Translations under genes and position numbers: made by a program
Origin: Paraburkholderia nodosa
GTDB taxonomy: Bacteria; Pseudomonadota; Gammaproteobacteria; Burkholderiales; Burkholderiaceae
Direction of reading: 5' to 3'
Length of the DNA: 64,000 nucleotides
Assembly: GCF_001718195.1 (NCBI RefSeq)
Contig: NZ_MCNV01000004.1
Coordinates: 351,104 to 415,103, forward strand
The notes under the pieces: model-generated
Databases searched by the model: none
The model's input: only the letters and a program-made list of their open reading frames with translations
Told to the model about the DNA's origin: nothing
Shown: in pieces, positions 1-8,902 of the stretch
How positions within the stretch are numbered: position 1 is the first letter of the stretch
Layout of the letters: every line of letters starts with the position of its first letter

Positions 1-586
1 AATCGAAGTAATCCGTCGCCAGCTGGCTCGCAACCGAAAGGCGCACCGATTCGAGGTCGGCTTGCGTGGCCTGGGCGTTGGCGTGGGCCTGGGTGGTCGC
101 GTCCTTCACGCGCCCGAACAGGTCGGGTTCCCAGCTTGCCGTGAGGCCCGTCGAGTAATCGGGAATCGTCTTGCCCGCAAGCGAATGGTCCACGAGATTC
201 TGCGAGGTCCGGTAACGCTGCGCCGCCACGCCTGCCGTGACGGTCGGCGCATAGCCCGCGCGCTGATAGTCGATCATCGCGCGCGCGGCTTCGAGATTGG
301 CGACGGCCTGGCGCACGCTCTGGTTCGACACGTCCACGCGGGCTTCGAGCTGGTCGAGGTCGTTGTCGCCGAAGAGCGTCCACCATGGGCCGCGCGTTTG
401 GGCGTCGGCGGGCGCGGCGACGGTCCAGCCGGGTGCCGCTGCGGGTTGCGTCGTTTGTGTCGCGAAGTGCGCAGGCACGTCCGTCGAGGGTACGCTGTAA
501 TGGGGCAACGTGGTGCACGCCGCGAGCGATGCTGCGGTGAAGGCGACGACGATCCGGCGCAGCGCAGGGAGAGGGCGTTCGAACAT
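1..586 (-). CDS. RND efflux outer-membrane factor lipoprotein (NodT/OprM type), partial
   Basis: Outer-membrane channel of a tripartite RND pump; it spans the outer membrane and docks with the adaptor encoded just upstream. The ATG at 586 opens a lipoprotein signal peptide with lipobox LAAC (Cys about residue 24), followed by the helical N-terminal repeat typical of the OMF family (ALEAARAMIDYQRAGYAPTV-like stretch, and later TGLTASWEPDLFGRV, a family hallmark). About 195 codons are visible and the remainder lies beyond base 1, so it is cut by the window, not truncated in nature. It is the third gene of the operon, 12 nt after the adaptor stop. Confidence 0.88.
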   Translation of the reverse strand, partial: MFERPLPALRRIVVAFTAASLAACTTLPHYSVPSTDVPAHFATQTTQPAAAPGWTVAAPADAQTRGPWWTLFGDNDLDQLEARVDVSNQSVRQAVANLEAARAMIDYQRAGYAPTVTAGVAAQRYRTSQNLVDHSLAGKTIPDYSTGLTASWEPDLFGRVKDATTQAHANAQATQADLESVRLSVASQLATDYFD

Positions 587-598
587 GATGAGCCTCGC

Positions 599-1813
599 TT
601 ACGCTTTCGCTTGCGCAGCCGTCGAGGCTGCCGCCACGCGCACGCTCTGGCCGCTCGCAATGGCGTCGCCGGGATTGTTGATGACGCGATCGGTCGGCGC
701 GAGTCCGGTGGCGATTTCCACATAGGTGCCGAAGTCGCGGCCGATGGTCACCTTGCGCAATTGCACCATGCTCTTTGCATCCACCACCGCGACGGTCACG
801 CCGTCCGGGCGGAACAGCAGCGCACTCACGGGCAGTTCGAGCGCCGGCGCGGCCGCCGTGAGCGCGAGGTGCACCTGCGCGTAGGCGCCGGGCATCAGCG
901 CGCCGTCGTGATTGTCCACATCGACTTCCACATGCAACGTGCGGCTCACGGGATCGATCACGTTCGAACTGCGCGCCACGCTGGCTTCGAAGCGGCGGCT
1001 TGGATATTGCTGCGTCGTCAACCAGACTGCCGTGCCTGGCGTGACGAGGCTCGCGTCGTCCTGAGGCACGTCCACGTACACGCGCAGCCGGTCGGTCTGC
1101 GAGAGATGGAACAGCTCGCCTGGCATCGTGGCGAGGCCGGGCGTGCCGCCCGCGGTGACGAGCGCGCCCACTTGCACGTTGCGCGCCGTAATGACGCCAT
1201 CGAAAGGCGCGGTCACCTTCTGGTAGGAAACCAGCTCCTGCAGCCGCGCCACGTTGGCCTGCGCCGCCTGGAGCGTGGCCAGTTTCGCGGCGGCGTCGCT
1301 TGTTTTCGCCTGGGCGTCCTGCTCGGAGACCGATTGCGTCTGCAGCATCGTTTGCCAGCGCTGCGCCGTGCTGCTGGCGAAGCGATAGTTGGCCTGTGCG
1401 GTGGCTTCGTCGGCGCGCGCCTGCTGGAGTTGCGCATCGAGCTCGGGCGTGTCGATCTGCGCGAGCGTCTGGCCTGCCTTCACGTGCGCGCCGATATCCG
1501 CGTACCAGTGCTGCACGTACCCGCTCGTGCGAGCGTAGATCGAGGCGTCGGCCCAGGACATCACGGAGCCGGGCAGCAACAGGTCCTGCGTGACGGGTGC
1601 GCGCGTGGGCGTGAGGGTGGAGACGATCAGCTCGCGCTGCGCCGCGACCTGCTGCGCTTGCGCCGTGCGCGCCTGGAGGCGCGGTACGATGCCCGCCGTG
1701 AGGAGCGCCGCGGCGATGGCGAGGCAAGTCAGGCCGACGACGACAGCCGAGCGACCTCGCGTTGCGGTTCGCGCCGCGGCATCGCGTTCTTCGTGCGGTG
1801 TCTGCGATTTCAT
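599..1813 (-). CDS. RND efflux periplasmic adaptor (membrane fusion protein)
   Basis: Periplasmic adaptor linking the inner-membrane RND permease to the outer-membrane channel. The product from the ATG at 1813 is 404 residues, normal for the HlyD/AcrA family. I chose this start because the longer upstream reading (to 1903) would run deep into the preceding permease gene, while 1813 sits 10 nt after the permease stop. One N-terminal membrane anchor is visible at about 24-42, followed by a lipoyl/barrel-sandwich domain (SGYVQHWYADIGAHVKAGQ), an alpha-helical hairpin rich in Ala and Gln, and a beta-barrel domain. Co-transcribed with its neighbours. Confidence 0.9.
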   Translation of the reverse strand: MKSQTPHEERDAAARTATRGRSAVVVGLTCLAIAAALLTAGIVPRLQARTAQAQQVAAQRELIVSTLTPTRAPVTQDLLLPGSVMSWADASIYARTSGYVQHWYADIGAHVKAGQTLAQIDTPELDAQLQQARADEATAQANYRFASSTAQRWQTMLQTQSVSEQDAQAKTSDAAAKLATLQAAQANVARLQELVSYQKVTAPFDGVITARNVQVGALVTAGGTPGLATMPGELFHLSQTDRLRVYVDVPQDDASLVTPGTAVWLTTQQYPSRRFEASVARSSNVIDPVSRTLHVEVDVDNHDGALMPGAYAQVHLALTAAAPALELPVSALLFRPDGVTVAVVDAKSMVQLRKVTIGRDFGTYVEIATGLAPTDRVINNPGDAIASGQSVRVAAASTAAQAKA

Positions 1814-1823
1814 TATGGAATCC

Positions 1824-4800
1824 TTATTCAACGTGAGTGGTTGTATCGGCTTGCGCATCGTTGCTGGCATCGCGCGCGGCGCGGCGTTGCGCGAGCCAGC
1901 CATGCACCATGCCGAACACGACCGGCACGAACACGAGCGTGGAAAGCGTGCCGATCGCGAGGCCGCCGATCACGGCGCGCCCGAGCGGCGCGTTCTGTTC
2001 GCCGCCATCACCGAGACCCAGCGCCATCGGCAACATGCCGATCAGCATCGCGAGCGCCGTCATGAGCACTGGGCGAAAGCGGTTGAAACCCGCATCGAGC
2101 GCGGCGGCGAGCGGCTCCATGCCCGCGGCGAGCGACTCGCGCGCCGTGTTGATGACGAGAATGCTGTTGGCCGTGGCGATTCCCATGCAGAGGATCGTGC
2201 CCGTGAGCGCCGGCACGCTGAGCGTGGTCTGCGTGACGAACAGCATCCACGCGATCCCGGCGAGTGACGCCGGCAGGCCGCTCACGATGATGAGCGGATC
2301 GAGCCACGACTGGAAGTTCACGACCATCAGCAGGTACACGAGCGCGATGGCGAACACGAGGCCCGCCGCAAGGCCACTGAACGAGGCGTTCATCGACTGC
2401 ACCTGGCCGCGCATCACGATCGACGAGCCAGGCGGCAGTTGCGCGCGTGCGGCGTTCACGAGGCGGTTCACATCGGAGGCGACGCCGCCCAGGTCGCGTC
2501 CCTGTGTCGACGCAAAGATGTCGAGCACGGGCTGCACGTTGTAGTGCGACACCACGGCTTCCTGCGAGCTGCGCGAGACCGTGCCGAGCGTGCCAAGCTG
2601 GTTTTGCGGCGAGAACGTGACGGATTGCGACGTCGTCAGCGGAATATTGGCGAGTGTTTGCAGCGAATGGATATCGTATTGCGGCACCTCGGTCACGAGC
2701 GGATAGCTCACGCCGTTCTTCGGATCGAGCCAGAAATTGGGCGTGGTTTGCGAGCTGCCCGACAGCGCGATGAGCAGGTTCTGCGCCACGTCGTGCTGCG
2801 TGAGGCCCGCTTGCAGGGCCTTCGTGCGATCTACGTCGACGTTGATGGTGGGCTCGTCCCCAGGCTGCTGGATGCGGGCGTCGACGAGGCCGCGCACGCC
2901 ACGCATCTGGTCGAGCAGATGATTCGCCACGACGCGGTTTTGCGCGAGCTTGCTGCCGACGATCTGCACGTCGATGGGCGCAGGCAGGCCGAAGTTCAGG
3001 ATCTGGCTCACGATGTCGGCGGGCAGGAACGCGAAGGTCACGCCCGGAAACGAGGCGTTGAGCGCGTTGCGCAGCTTCGCGACATATTGCGCGGTGGGTT
3101 TGTGCTTCGGCGCGAGCGTAACGAGGATGTCCGCGTCTTCGGGACCGATGGGGTCCGACGAGTCATATGTGAGGTTGATGCCGCTCACCGGCACACCGAT
3201 GTTGTCGAGCACCGCGGCTTGTTCGGCGGGCGGAATCACGCTGCGGATTTTCGCTTCGACTTCGTCGGTAATGCGGGCCGTTTCCTCGATGCGCGTGCCG
3301 GTAGGCGCGCGCAGGTGCAGGCGGATTTCGCCGGTATCGACAGCGGGGAAGAAGTCGCGGCCGGTGAACGGCACGAGCACGAGCGAGCCGAGGCACAGCG
3401 CGACCGACAGCACCACGAAACGGCGGCGCTGCGCAATCGCCGCCTGAAGCAGCGCGCGATAGCGGTTGCGCACCGCTTCGAAGCGCCGTTCGAAGCCCGC
3501 CTGAAAGCGCGTCAACACACCGGCGATGCCGCGCCTGGGCGCAGCGTCAGGCTTGCGCGCACGCAGCAGATACATGGCGAGCGTGGGAATCAGCGTGCGC
3601 GAGAAGAAGTACGACGCGCACATCGCGAACACCACGGCCTCGGCGAGCGGCACGAACAGATACCGCGCCACGCCCGAAAGCAGGAACATCGGCACGAACA
3701 CGATGCAGATGGAGAGCGTCGAGACGAACGTCGGCACGGCGATCTCGCCGGAGCCGTTGAGAATGGCGTCGTGCAGCGGCGCGCCGCGCTCAAGATGATG
3801 CGTGATGTTTTCGATAGCGACGGTGGCGTCGTCAACGAGGATGCCGACCGCAAGCGCGAGGCCGCCGAGCGTCATGATGTTGATGGTCTCGCCGAGCGCC
3901 GCGAGCGCGATGAGCGACGTGAGCACGGCGAGCGGAATCGTCACGGCGATGATGAGCGTGGCGCGCCAGCTGCCGAGAAAGAGCAGAATCATCGCGGCGG
4001 TGAGGCAAGCCGCAATGAGCGCCTCGCGCACCACGCCCGAGATCGCCGACTTCACGAACACGGACTGATCGGAGAGCGGCGTGATCTTGAGCGCGCTCGG
4101 CAGGCCCGCGGCGATCTTCGGCAGCATGGCCTTCACCTGCTGGATGATCGTGAGCGTCGAGGCGCTGCCGGTCTTTTCGACCGTAAGGAGTGCAGCGCGT
4201 TTTCCGTCCGCGCGCACGATGTTCGTTTGCGGCGCGTAGCCGTCGATCACGTGCGCGACGTCGCGCACATACACCACGCTGCCGTTCACGGTCTTGATGG
4301 GCAGGTCGTTGAGCGCCGCGACGGTTTGCGTGCTGCGGTTCATCTCCACGTTGTATTCGCGCGAGCCGATCTTCGCCGTGCCGCCGGGCAGGATGAGGTT
4401 CTGCGCGTTCACGGCGTTGACGACGTCCGCGGGTGCAAGACCTTTGGCCTGCAACGCTTTCGGATCGAGCTGCACCATGATCTGGCGGATCTTGCCGCCG
4501 TAGGGCAGCGGCACGGCCGCGCCCTGGACGGTCGCGAGCTGCGTGCGGATGAAGCTGTTGCCGAGGTCGTAAAGCGACTGCTCGGGCAACGTCGCGCTGG
4601 ACAGGCCCAGTTGCAGCACCGGCACCGTGGAGGCGTTGTACGTGATGATGTTCGGCGGCAGCGTGCCGGGCGGCAGCACACGCAGGATCGACGCGGAGTT
4701 GGACGCCGCCTCGGCAATCGCGCGGTTGATGTCGGCGCCAGGATGGAAGAACACCTTCACGACCGACACGCCGTTGAGCGACTGGGATTCGATGTGCTCG

Positions 4801-5033
4801 ATGTCGTCCACGTCCGAAGTCAGCGCGCGCTCGTAGTTCGAGGTGATGCGGTGCGCCATGTCCTCGGCGGAGAAGCCGTTGTAGGTCCAGACGATGCTGA
4901 CCACCGGGATATTGATGTTCGGAAAAATGTCCGTGGGCGTGCGCATGATGGCGAGCGGCCCGAGGATAAAGAGCAGTACGGCCAGCACGATGAACGTGTA
5001 AGGCCGTCTGAGAGCCAGTTTGACGATCCACAT
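1824..5033 (-). CDS. RND efflux permease (AcrB/HAE family)
   Basis: Proton-driven inner-membrane pump of 1069 residues, the usual RND length. The N-terminus (WIVKLALRRPYTFIVLAVLL) is the first transmembrane helix, followed by a large periplasmic domain, a central block of helices containing GGLALAVGILVDDATVAIEN with the two adjacent Asp of the proton relay, a second periplasmic domain and a C-terminal helix bundle. Substrate cannot be read from the sequence; the family includes drug and solvent exporters. It is the first gene of the operon, giving the order permease, adaptor, outer-membrane factor, which is less common than adaptor first. No regulator gene is adjacent. Confidence 0.92.
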   Translation of the reverse strand: MWIVKLALRRPYTFIVLAVLLFILGPLAIMRTPTDIFPNINIPVVSIVWTYNGFSAEDMAHRITSNYERALTSDVDDIEHIESQSLNGVSVVKVFFHPGADINRAIAEAASNSASILRVLPPGTLPPNIITYNASTVPVLQLGLSSATLPEQSLYDLGNSFIRTQLATVQGAAVPLPYGGKIRQIMVQLDPKALQAKGLAPADVVNAVNAQNLILPGGTAKIGSREYNVEMNRSTQTVAALNDLPIKTVNGSVVYVRDVAHVIDGYAPQTNIVRADGKRAALLTVEKTGSASTLTIIQQVKAMLPKIAAGLPSALKITPLSDQSVFVKSAISGVVREALIAACLTAAMILLFLGSWRATLIIAVTIPLAVLTSLIALAALGETINIMTLGGLALAVGILVDDATVAIENITHHLERGAPLHDAILNGSGEIAVPTFVSTLSICIVFVPMFLLSGVARYLFVPLAEAVVFAMCASYFFSRTLIPTLAMYLLRARKPDAAPRRGIAGVLTRFQAGFERRFEAVRNRYRALLQAAIAQRRRFVVLSVALCLGSLVLVPFTGRDFFPAVDTGEIRLHLRAPTGTRIEETARITDEVEAKIRSVIPPAEQAAVLDNIGVPVSGINLTYDSSDPIGPEDADILVTLAPKHKPTAQYVAKLRNALNASFPGVTFAFLPADIVSQILNFGLPAPIDVQIVGSKLAQNRVVANHLLDQMRGVRGLVDARIQQPGDEPTINVDVDRTKALQAGLTQHDVAQNLLIALSGSSQTTPNFWLDPKNGVSYPLVTEVPQYDIHSLQTLANIPLTTSQSVTFSPQNQLGTLGTVSRSSQEAVVSHYNVQPVLDIFASTQGRDLGGVASDVNRLVNAARAQLPPGSSIVMRGQVQSMNASFSGLAAGLVFAIALVYLLMVVNFQSWLDPLIIVSGLPASLAGIAWMLFVTQTTLSVPALTGTILCMGIATANSILVINTARESLAAGMEPLAAALDAGFNRFRPVLMTALAMLIGMLPMALGLGDGGEQNAPLGRAVIGGLAIGTLSTLVFVPVVFGMVHGWLAQRRAARDASNDAQADTTTHVE

Positions 5034-5181
5034 GACGGGGTCCGGGTTGAGGCGGGAGTGGCGAAAGTATCGGGAGGGCGCGCTTACCCGGTCCTGACCT
5101 CGACATTACGGATTTGTCATCTTTGCCGCGCAAGGACGCTAGCCGCCGGGGGCGCGCTGCGCCCAGATAACGAACTCGTAA

Positions 5182-5205
5182 TCAGCAGGTCAGCTTTGGG
5201 TCAGC
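5182..5205. promoter_or_regulatory. TCAGC direct repeats upstream of the RND operon
   Basis: Three TCAGC elements lie at 5182-5186, 5190-5194 and 5201-5205; the last two are within the exact 7-mer GGTCAGC repeated with an 11-bp period. They sit in the 273-bp gap between the divergent RND permease (5033) and the DUF4148 gene (5307). A one-turn period is typical of OmpR/PhoB-type response-regulator sites, so an operator is plausible, but no regulator gene is adjacent and no promoter could be fixed. Confidence 0.3.
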
Positions 5206-5306
5206 GCCGCGCGACCAGAATGCGTTCAACCTTCGCGACATTGCCGAGGGTGGCTGAGGCGGCATCCCTTCCCGATGCAGCGGCCATTCATTGAGAGGTG
5301 AACACC

Positions 5307-5663
5307 ATGAAAGCACTCGTTTCCACATTGCTCGTTGCCTGCGCCCTGGCCGCTCCCGCTGCCGCTTTCGCACAGACCGCCACCCCCGCCGACCCGGCCA
5401 ACGCGCCGGTCACGCGCGCCCAGGTGATCGCCGATCTCGTGCGGTTGGAGCAGGCGGGGTATCGTCCGGTGGCCAAGGACGTCAACTACCCGGATGACAT
5501 CCAGCACGCGGAGGCGATCGTGGCCCAGGAGCAGGCGCAAAAGAACCAGCAGGCCGCGCCGGGCAGCACGGCGGTCGGCGGCGTGGCGATGACGGGCAGC
5601 TCGGACGCGGGTGCGCCGGTCGTGGCCAGCGTCGGCGAGCGGTCGATTTATGCGGGCCACTGA
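5307..5663 (+). CDS. DUF4148 small exported protein
   Basis: Small secreted protein of 118 residues of the DUF4148 family, common in Burkholderiaceae and of unknown function. A Sec signal peptide (about residues 1-22, ending AFA before Gln) is followed by the family core TRAQVIADLVRLEQAGYRP and a low-complexity tail. The ATG at 5307 is preferred over an in-frame GTG at 5298 because AGAGG (5294-5298) stands 8 nt upstream of it. It is a single-gene unit, divergent from the RND operon, and a stem-loop follows its stop. Confidence 0.85.
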   Translation: MKALVSTLLVACALAAPAAAFAQTATPADPANAPVTRAQVIADLVRLEQAGYRPVAKDVNYPDDIQHAEAIVAQEQAQKNQQAAPGSTAVGGVAMTGSSDAGAPVVASVGERSIYAGH

Positions 5664-5698
5664 GCGAGCCACTGGCTGCTCGAACGCGGCGCAGCAGC

Positions 5699-5716
5699 CC
5701 CGGCGATAACGCCGGG
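5699..5716 (+). terminator. Stem-loop after the DUF4148 gene
   Basis: Perfect 7-bp inverted repeat CCCGGCG/CGCCGGG around an ATAA tetraloop, 35 nt past the stop. No T-run follows, so it may be an mRNA-stabilising or factor-assisted terminator hairpin. Confidence 0.4.
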
Positions 5717-6268
5717 CGCTCCCGCGCATTTCGATTCGCTTGAACAAACGTTTGCGCGAACGTAATTCGCCCCATTCGCGCGCAAGAAATCGCTATTCAT
5801 TTTTATTGAAGCCCCGAACCTACCCTACTAATTACGGCGGCGTTAAATCAGCCGCATCGGCAAATTCCCCACGATACCGCGCGTTTTCACGGCGCTATCT
5901 TTCCGGATCACGCAAATTCATAATGCGCTGGTAAGATACGCGCGAATTGGGATGGCCGTTCTCCATTCCGGGCTATTGGCGCGAATCTAGACCACTCGCG
6001 CTGCCGGAACAGGAGTCTGCGCCGTCAGGCCGACGGGGAGCGGCCGTCTTGCACTACGAATAGCGCTCCATGTTTAAAAAAGCGCGTACGTTCGGTTCGT
6101 GTGTTTAATCGCAAGCGTTTGAGACTCGCGTTTCGCCTTTCTAGCGAATCGTCGTCCGCCGCTTGCTGCTGTTGCGCCTTGCGCAGACGGTCATTCCCCT
6201 CGCGGTCTAATCCCGCCGTCATGCCAATCAGGCGTATAAAACAGTCGCACATACTGGCCGAACCCGTC
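5717..6268. other. Long gene-free leader upstream of the EPS sugar transferase
   Basis: About 550 bp without a convincing gene. It is visibly more AT-rich than the flanks (for instance around 5785-5845). It contains an imperfect inverted repeat, TTGCGCGAA at 5752-5760 against TTCGCGCGCAA at 5775-5785. I could not find a persuasive sigma-70 or sigma-54 promoter by eye. Length and composition suggest a regulated 5' region for the EPS gene that follows. Confidence 0.4.
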
Positions 6269-7711
6269 ATGTCCACCCAGTCGACCCACCATCACCGCCT
6301 CTTTATGGCGCTGGTCGGTGTCATCAGCGCGGCGCTCAATACGGGCGCGCTCGTGGCGCTGTTGTTGCTGCGCGGACAGACCGGCGATACGCCGTACACG
6401 CGGGCGTTGACCGGGGCGTTCGCCGTGGCCGCGTTCGTCGTGTTTGCGCGCTTTCACCTGGTAGCCAGCGCGCGTCATCTCTGGTGGATGCTGGGCCGCG
6501 GCGCATGGCGCTGGTGCCGGCTGCCGGTCGCGCTCATGGTGCTGCTGTTCGCGACGCATGGCGATAGCGGCACGACGGCCCTGCGTACGCTGGTCGTCCA
6601 GTGGGCCGCCATTGCGCTGCCGCTGCAACTCGTCGGCCTGGCTGTATTGCGCGGCGTGGCCCACAGCGTCAACAACGCGCCCGGCAACCTGCGCCGAGCG
6701 GTGTTCTTCGGGATGGGCCGCGAGGCGCGCAAGCTGAACCTGCGCCTGCAGCGTTCGCCGATTCTCGGTATTCACGTGGTGGGCTATTACAACGATGCGC
6801 CTGCCACGCCGCGTGACGGGGAAACGCTGCCGCCGTATCTCGGCCGCTATGAAGACGCCGCCACGCGCATCCACGCGAACGACTATGAGATCGTGTTCCT
6901 CGCGATGGGGCAGGCCGCGATGGCGCGAGCCGACGCAACGCAAGTGAAGGACATCACGGCCGACATCGTGACGCGCCTCTACGATTCGACGGCTGCGATC
7001 TATCTCGTGCCCGAGCTGCATTACCTGGAGGACGTCGCGACGACCGGAGCGGACCTGGCCGGCGTGCCGCTGCTGGCACTGCACGACGTGCCGATTCTGG
7101 GGCTCTCGCGCATGCTCAAGCGCGCGGTGGACATTGCCGGCGCGGCGTTGCTGCTCGCGCTGCTGTGGCCCGTCATGCTCGCGATCGCGCTGGTGATCCG
7201 GCTCGATTCGCCGGGCCCGGTGATGTTCAGGCAGCGCCGCAACGGCGAGCACGGCCGGGCGATCGTCGTGCACAAATTCCGCTCGATGCGCGTCGCGGCG
7301 GAGAACGAGGGCGATGCACAAGAGCAGGGCGTGCGCCAGGCCCGCAGCGGCGACGACCGGATCACGGCCGTGGGGCGCTATCTGCGCCGGACTTCGCTCG
7401 ACGAGTTGCCGCAGCTCTTCAACGTGCTGGGCGGTTCGATGAGTCTCGTGGGTCCGCGTCCGCACGCGGCCGAGCACAACGAAGAGTACCGGCAGCTGAT
7501 TCCCGGCTACATGCTGCGCCATAGCGTGAAGCCGGGCATTACCGGCTGGGCGCAGATCAACGGGTTGCGCGGCTTGACCGATACGCCCGACAAGATGCAG
7601 CGCCGCGTGGAGTACGACCGTTACTACATCACGCACTGGTCGCTGTGGCTCGACCTGCAGATCCTGCTGAAGACGATCCCGTCGATCGTCTCGGGCCGCA
7701 ATGCGGTTTGA
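6269..7711 (+). CDS. Undecaprenyl-phosphate hexose-1-phosphate transferase (bacterial sugar transferase)
   Basis: Starts EPS repeat-unit assembly by moving a sugar phosphate (probably glucose) from the UDP-sugar to undecaprenyl phosphate at the inner membrane. From ATG 6269 the product is 480 residues: N-terminal transmembrane helices, a central CoA-binding-like domain (FFGMGREARKLNLRL), one more helix (AGAALLLALLWPVMLAIALVI) and the catalytic C-terminal domain with FRQRRNGEHGRAIVVHKFRSM, RRTSLDELPQLFNVLGG, SLVGPRPHAAEHN and KPGITGWAQINGLRG. An in-frame ATG at 6221 is the alternative start; neither has a clear ribosome-binding site. WcaJ-like overall. Convergent with the next gene. Confidence 0.93.
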   Translation: MSTQSTHHHRLFMALVGVISAALNTGALVALLLLRGQTGDTPYTRALTGAFAVAAFVVFARFHLVASARHLWWMLGRGAWRWCRLPVALMVLLFATHGDSGTTALRTLVVQWAAIALPLQLVGLAVLRGVAHSVNNAPGNLRRAVFFGMGREARKLNLRLQRSPILGIHVVGYYNDAPATPRDGETLPPYLGRYEDAATRIHANDYEIVFLAMGQAAMARADATQVKDITADIVTRLYDSTAAIYLVPELHYLEDVATTGADLAGVPLLALHDVPILGLSRMLKRAVDIAGAALLLALLWPVMLAIALVIRLDSPGPVMFRQRRNGEHGRAIVVHKFRSMRVAAENEGDAQEQGVRQARSGDDRITAVGRYLRRTSLDELPQLFNVLGGSMSLVGPRPHAAEHNEEYRQLIPGYMLRHSVKPGITGWAQINGLRGLTDTPDKMQRRVEYDRYYITHWSLWLDLQILLKTIPSIVSGRNAV

Positions 7712-7727
7712 AGCGTGCGCCGCGCGA

Positions 7728-7756
7728 GACGTGGCCGGACATGAGCCGGCCGCGTC
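7728..7756. terminator. Bidirectional stem-loop between convergent EPS genes
   Basis: GACGTGGCCGG (7728-7738) pairs with CCGGCCGCGTC (7746-7756) over 11 positions with one G-U, loop of 7 nt. It fills the 58-nt gap between the two convergent genes. No T-run on either side. Confidence 0.5.
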
Positions 7757-7769
7757 CGCATCGGCGGCC

Positions 7770-8594
7770 TCACGCCGCGCGCTGCTGCGTGCGCGCCATG
7801 CGCCAGTGACGCCACAGGATGGCGAAGAAGCGGCGGTCGTCCACGAGGTAGCGGCGCCACAGGCGCGCGGGGTCCTGTTTGATGCGCCAGCACCATTCGA
7901 GACCGCAGCGCTGCATCCACACGGGGGCGCGTTGCTGCAGGCCGACGGCAAACTCGACGGCCGCCCCGGCGCACAGCATGAGGCCGCCCGGCAGCTTGCT
8001 CGCGTGATGCAGGGCCCAGCGTTCCTGCTTGGGCATGCCGAGGCACACGAACACGATATCGGGCGCGGCCGCGCGCACGCGCCCGGCCACCGCATCACCC
8101 TCGGGGCCGGTCGGATCGAACGTCATGGAAGGTGCGATCACCTCGACGTCGAGGCCCGGATAGTGCTGCGCGAAGCCATTCAGGAGCGTGGCTTCGTGAC
8201 CCGGGCGGCCGCCGACTACCACCACTTTCCAGCCGGCTGCGTGGGCGCGCTCGCACAGGGCGGGCAACAGGTCCGCGCCGGTCACGCGTTCCGGCAGCGG
8301 CGCGCCGAACAGGCGGCTCGCCCAGACCACGGGCATGCCGTCCGCGAACAGGAAGTCGGCGGTGCGGTAGAGACGATGAAGATCGGGCTGCGTGTCGAGA
8401 CGCACCACGTGGTCGACGTTCGGCGTGACCGCGACACGCGCCCGGCCGTCGCGCTGCAAGGCGGCGGTGCAAAGCACGTCGAGCGCGGTGTCGAACGACA
8501 CGGCGGCGATGTTGAGACCGAACAAGGGAATGCTCGGCTTGAAGACACCCCGTGCGGCCGCCTGCGGCGCCGCTGTTATGTAAGGCGTACTCAT
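7770..8594 (-). CDS. WecG/TagA/CpsF family glycosyltransferase
   Basis: Adds a sugar, classically ManNAc-type in characterised members, to the lipid-linked first sugar on the cytoplasmic face of the membrane. The product is 274 residues from the ATG at 8594. Family signatures are visible: TPNVDHVVRL, ADFLFADGMPVVWASRL, ERVTGADLLPALCERA, VVGGRPG and VFVCLGMPKQERWA. The C-terminal basic and aromatic segment (WCWRIKQDPARLWRRYLVDD) is the membrane-association region. An in-frame ATG at 8636 would add 14 residues that look non-native. It lies between the initiating transferase and the GMC oxidoreductase, so it very probably acts second in repeat-unit assembly. Confidence 0.9.
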   Translation of the reverse strand: MSTPYITAAPQAAARGVFKPSIPLFGLNIAAVSFDTALDVLCTAALQRDGRARVAVTPNVDHVVRLDTQPDLHRLYRTADFLFADGMPVVWASRLFGAPLPERVTGADLLPALCERAHAAGWKVVVVGGRPGHEATLLNGFAQHYPGLDVEVIAPSMTFDPTGPEGDAVAGRVRAAAPDIVFVCLGMPKQERWALHHASKLPGGLMLCAGAAVEFAVGLQQRAPVWMQRCGLEWCWRIKQDPARLWRRYLVDDRRFFAILWRHWRMARTQQRAA

Positions 8595-8902
8595 CTTGTT
8601 TTTGTGACCCCGACGTGCGTACACGACGTGAGCCACGCACGGCGCCCGTTGAACCGGCGTCGTGCCACCCCGTCATGCGACGTACGTTATGTTTTTTTCT
8701 GGTCTCCTGGCTTTTGCCAAGGCGTTTTGGACTTCAGACGGAATCTTACTGCTGTGTCGGTGCTGCGGGTAATACAACAGTGTTTTTTTAGAGACAAAAA
8801 TCGGGATGCGTCTGAAATTTCTCTGGTGGCGCCGTTGGTTGCACGCGAGCGATCGGCTACGATCGCCGCGGCCCGTCTTCCCTTTCCCATACATAACAGA
8901 CG
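8595..8902. other. Divergent intergenic region between WecG-like and GMC genes
   Basis: 308 bp that must hold promoters for both flanking genes. Visible elements are an inverted repeat CGTGCGT (8614-8620)/ACGCACG (8635-8641) with a 14-bp spacer, and the 8-bp palindrome ACGTACGT at 8680-8687, just before a T-tract at 8692-8698. No clear -35/-10 pair was found on either strand. Confidence 0.35.

Noticed and set aside
2439..5294. Long plus-strand reading frame of about 950 codons opposite the RND permease
   Set aside because: It is rich in Arg, His and Ala with no family motif and lies exactly opposite a clear RND gene. High GC creates long antisense frames; similar cases opposite the MFP, Wzc and indolepyruvate genes were dropped as well.
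5930..5990. Sigma-54 promoter upstream of the sugar transferase
   Set aside because: I looked for the GG-N10-GC signature around GGTAAGATACGC and TTGGCGCGAATC but the spacing does not fit.
8692..8698. T-tract as a terminator
   Set aside because: No stable stem precedes it on the plus strand; it lies in the promoter region of the divergent pair.
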